DNA of 43,499 nucleotides, from contig NZ_JAACYW010000071.1 in assembly GCF_015356825.1 (NCBI RefSeq), forward strand, positions 1-43,499, written 5' to 3'. Below the pieces are notes generated by a model, which was not told where the DNA came from, did not search any database, and saw only the letters and a program-made list of their open reading frames with translations. Below, piece by piece: positions 41,616-43,499 of the stretch. Position 1 is the stretch's first letter. Every line of letters begins with the position of its first letter. A program made the position numbers and the translations under genes. Source of the DNA: Catenulispora rubra. Lineage in GTDB: Bacteria > Actinomycetota > Actinomycetes > Streptomycetales > Catenulisporaceae.

Positions 41616-41951
41616 TCACCGCTTCGGCTGGGCTCCGCGCGCGCCGGAGTCCGCGCCGGACGCGGGCTCCGGCGGCGTCGGGTGGGCGGCGCGGCTGAGG
41701 ATGGCCGCCGGCTCGTAGGCGAACAGGCCCCACATCGCCGCGACCGTCGGGTGCGCCGGATCGGCTTGGTAGGACAGCCAGCAGGCCCAGCGGCCGCGGT
41801 GGGTGAACCAGCACTGGATGTGGCCGGGGAGCCAGCGGCCGTCTACGCGGACCCAGATCGTGCTCTCCCGCGGCTCGACGCGGCGGGCGTCGCGGGGCGG
41901 GCGCGGTAGCCGGCGGGCGTCCCGCCAGGGACCCACAGGGACGCCGCTCAA
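41616..41951 (-). CDS. Small protein of unknown function
   Basis: 111 residues if TTG at 41951 is used, which overlaps the stop of the preceding gene (TTGA); an in-frame GTG shortly inside is an alternative. The core STIWVRVDGRWLPGHIQCWFTHRGRWACWLSYQADPAHPTVAAMWGLFAY is rich in Trp and looks like a small beta-rich domain. The C-terminal 25 residues are Pro/Ala/Ser-rich. Coupled to the 72-residue gene upstream. No function assigned. Confidence 0.65.
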   Translation of the reverse strand: MSGVPVGPWRDARRLPRPPRDARRVEPRESTIWVRVDGRWLPGHIQCWFTHRGRWACWLSYQADPAHPTVAAMWGLFAYEPAAILSRAAHPTPPEPASGADSGARGAQPKR

Positions 41952-42166
41952 CTCGGGTAGACGCGCAGCCGACCGGCGCCGTCGGCCTCCACCCGCAACC
42001 GCACGCGCCCCAGCGCGAGCTGGATGCGGGCGGCGGTCTCCGGGCCGGACAGGCCCTCGATGACGACGACGGAGCGGCGGCCGTCGATGTGCACGGCGGC
42101 GGGGAAGCCTCCGAGGCGGTCGACCTCGGAGGCCACGGCGCGGGCCAAGGGGATGAGCGGTTCCAC
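41948..42166 (-). CDS. Small protein of unknown function
   Basis: 72 residues from GTG at 42166. Reads as one small alpha/beta domain (LARAVASEVDRLGGFPAAVHIDGRRSVVVIEG...VEADGAGRLRVYPS). It overlaps the following gene and lies 31 bases from the nitroreductase-like gene on the same strand, so the three may be one transcript. No family recognised. Confidence 0.62.
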   Translation of the reverse strand: MEPLIPLARAVASEVDRLGGFPAAVHIDGRRSVVVIEGLSGPETAARIQLALGRVRLRVEADGAGRLRVYPS

Positions 42167-42197
42167 GACCGGGATCCTACTCGAACAAACTTTCGCA

Positions 42198-42659
42198 TCA
42201 AGAGGCGGGCGGGCGCGGCTCCAGGACGAAGACGGGGATCACGCGGTCGGTTTTCTCCTGGTATTCGGCGTACGCCGGATACGCGGCGACGGCGCGCTCC
42301 CACCACTCGGCCTTCTCGTCACCGGTGATTTCGCGGGCCGTCATCTCCAGGCGTGCGGCGCCGTCCTGGAGCTCCACGTGCGGGTCGGAGGTGACGTTGA
42401 AGTACCACACCGGGTGCTGCGGGAAGCCGCCCTTCGACGCCACGGCCGCGTAGCGCCCTTCGTGTTCCACGCGCATGAGTGGGATCTTGCGGATCTTGCC
42501 GGTTTTGGCGCCGCGGGTGGTGAGGACGACGATGGGCAGGCCCGTGTCCCAGAGCGTCCCTCCCTGCGTACCGTCCGAGCTCTCATACAGCTCGACCTGT
42601 TCGCGCACCCACTGGGCCGGACTCGGCTCGTACTCACCCTCAAGAGGCATCGCGGTCAT
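42198..42659 (-). CDS. Deazaflavin (F420)-dependent nitroreductase-family protein
   Basis: 153 residues. LPIVVLTTRGAKTGKIRKIPLMRVEHEGRYAAVASKGGFPQHPVWYFNVTSDPHVELQDG is the signature of the Ddn/F420-dependent split-barrel family (DUF385): the T-x-G-x-K-T/S-G-x-x-R segment binds F420 and the P-x-W-Y segment lies at the active site. Such enzymes reduce quinones or other small molecules with F420H2. ATG at 42650 (MPLEG) is an alternative start. Confidence 0.9.
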   Translation of the reverse strand: MTAMPLEGEYEPSPAQWVREQVELYESSDGTQGGTLWDTGLPIVVLTTRGAKTGKIRKIPLMRVEHEGRYAAVASKGGFPQHPVWYFNVTSDPHVELQDGAARLEMTAREITGDEKAEWWERAVAAYPAYAEYQEKTDRVIPVFVLEPRPPAS

Positions 42660-42707
42660 CCCGTCGTCGATTGCGGATTGTGCTCGCGGTCCTCCGAGTC
42701 CTTACCC

Positions 42708-43466
42708 TTAGAAGTCGCGTAGTTCGTCGAACCAGACCAGAGCATCGGCGTCGGGCACCGGCGGGACGGCCAGTCGGGCGAGCTGGAGCACGGCGGTCGC
42801 GGCGTCCTCGCGCTCCGGCGTCTCCAGGTCGCCGATCTCGTTGAGGGCGCGGGTGAAACCCTCGATGGCGGCCCTCGCGGCTGAAGGCCGGTCGGTGGCG
42901 GCGGCTGCTGCGGCTGCGGTTGCGCCGAGTTGGCGGGCGGCGGTCTTGAACGCGGTCACGGCAGGCTTGGACTGCTTGCGCGACCACGCCGCGAACGGCA
43001 GGCCGGACTCGGTCACGAACCACGAGGCGGTGCACAGTTGGCTGACGCTCCAGACCTGCGAGGCCGACATGGCGCCGTCGTCGGTGGTTTCCCACTGGGT
43101 TGTCAGACCGCGCTTCTTCAGATCGGAACGAAGCTGTTTGCCGGCCGTCGCGTCGATGTTCCAGGCGAGGAACGAGGTCAGCTCCGGCCAGGTGGTCAGC
43201 GGCGGGAGTCCGGTCAAGTCCGGAGTCATGCGGAAGTACAGCTCGGTGAGCGCCAGATCTGCGAGCGCTTCCGGGTACGCGATCGCGCCCCACAGGGTCA
43301 GTTTCCGTAGGCGGGGGAACTGTGTCAGGGAGCGAAGATCGAGCGGGACGTCCAGGGGTGCGGTGGCGATCTCCAGCGATTCGACGTCGCCGAGCCCGGG
43401 GATCGGCGGCAGGGCGCGGGATCCCGCCGAGCCGTCGGCGGGGGCGGGCAACGGGAAAACGGACAC
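42708..43466 (-). CDS. Unrecognised protein with leucine-rich N-terminal part
   Basis: 252 residues from GTG at 43466, with GGCAGGAG upstream. Residues 25-120 contain Leu-spaced segments (VESLEIATAPLDVPLDL, FPRLRKLTLWGAI, LALTELYFRM) that suggest an irregular leucine-rich repeat solenoid. The C-terminal half is mainly helical, with an Ala-rich stretch near 180-195. No signal peptide or membrane segment. Function unknown. Confidence 0.8.
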   Translation of the reverse strand: MSVFPLPAPADGSAGSRALPPIPGLGDVESLEIATAPLDVPLDLRSLTQFPRLRKLTLWGAIAYPEALADLALTELYFRMTPDLTGLPPLTTWPELTSFLAWNIDATAGKQLRSDLKKRGLTTQWETTDDGAMSASQVWSVSQLCTASWFVTESGLPFAAWSRKQSKPAVTAFKTAARQLGATAAAAAAATDRPSAARAAIEGFTRALNEIGDLETPEREDAATAVLQLARLAVPPVPDADALVWFDELRDF

Positions 43467-43499
43467 GGGAGGCTCCTGCCGGTTCTACTGCGGTAGATG

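Noticed and set aside
1..43499. CRISPR arrays, tRNA, rRNA, insertion sequences or phage genes
   Set aside because: No regularly spaced repeats of suitable length, no tRNA or rRNA signatures, and no transposase, integrase or phage structural motifs in any frame I read.

Overview
The window is about 72% G+C (by eye) with dense, mostly translationally coupled genes, many GTG starts, AGGAGG-type ribosome binding sites, a SARP regulator, a GAF/SpoIIE-type phosphatase, an F420-type nitroreductase relative, Tat and lipoprotein export signals and rare in-frame TTA codons. This is a chromosomal region of a filamentous, Streptomyces- or Catenulispora-like actinomycete. I cannot fix the genus from sequence alone. 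I see no rRNA, tRNA, CRISPR array, insertion sequence or phage genes.

Layout. (1) 1-5150: two divergent secreted carbohydrate-active enzymes, a beta-helix/GH79-like fusion cut by the window edge and a GH27 enzyme with a carbohydrate-binding domain. (2) 5191-9852: an alpha/beta hydrolase, a MarR regulator divergent from a pair of SMR efflux genes, and a TetR regulator with matching operators before itself and before a secreted S33-peptidase-like protein that has lost its catalytic residues. (3) 9889-20788: a divergent SARP/NB-ARC regulator and a nine-gene operon: stand-alone adenylation domain, carrier protein, ectoine-synthase-like cupin, acyl-CoA-dehydrogenase-like flavoprotein, transglutaminase-like protein, pseudouridine-5'-phosphate-glycosidase-like C-glycosynthase, HAD phosphatase, MFS exporter and an Asp/Glu-racemase/arylmalonate-decarboxylase-like protein. 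(4) 20793-29169: a small membrane protein, an XRE-TPR regulator, an unrecognised protein, an amino acid permease with a GNAT acetyltransferase, and an MMPL transporter. (5) 29251-38118: SGNH esterase, Tat-exported FAD oxidase, methyltransferase, GAF-SpoIIE-HATPase signalling protein, a small Cys protein and a sacsin/Hsp90-like ATPase. (6) 38303-43466: L,D-transpeptidase lipoprotein, GH16 glucanase with ricin-type domain, and four minus-strand genes, mostly of unknown function.

The most interesting part is region 3. The enzyme set matches the logic published for the maleimide C-nucleoside showdomycin (recalled, not looked up): a carrier-bound amino acid, probably glutamine, is cyclised and oxidised to a 2-aminopyrrole-carboxylate, joined to ribose 5-phosphate through a C-C bond by a PsuG-family enzyme (SdmA), then dephosphorylated and exported. 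The regulatory wiring is readable: four CGGT-type heptamers at exact 11-bp spacing stand before the operon as expected for the adjacent SARP, and both the SARP and the exporter gene contain a TTA codon. The product and several steps are inference; the gene content and motifs are direct reading.
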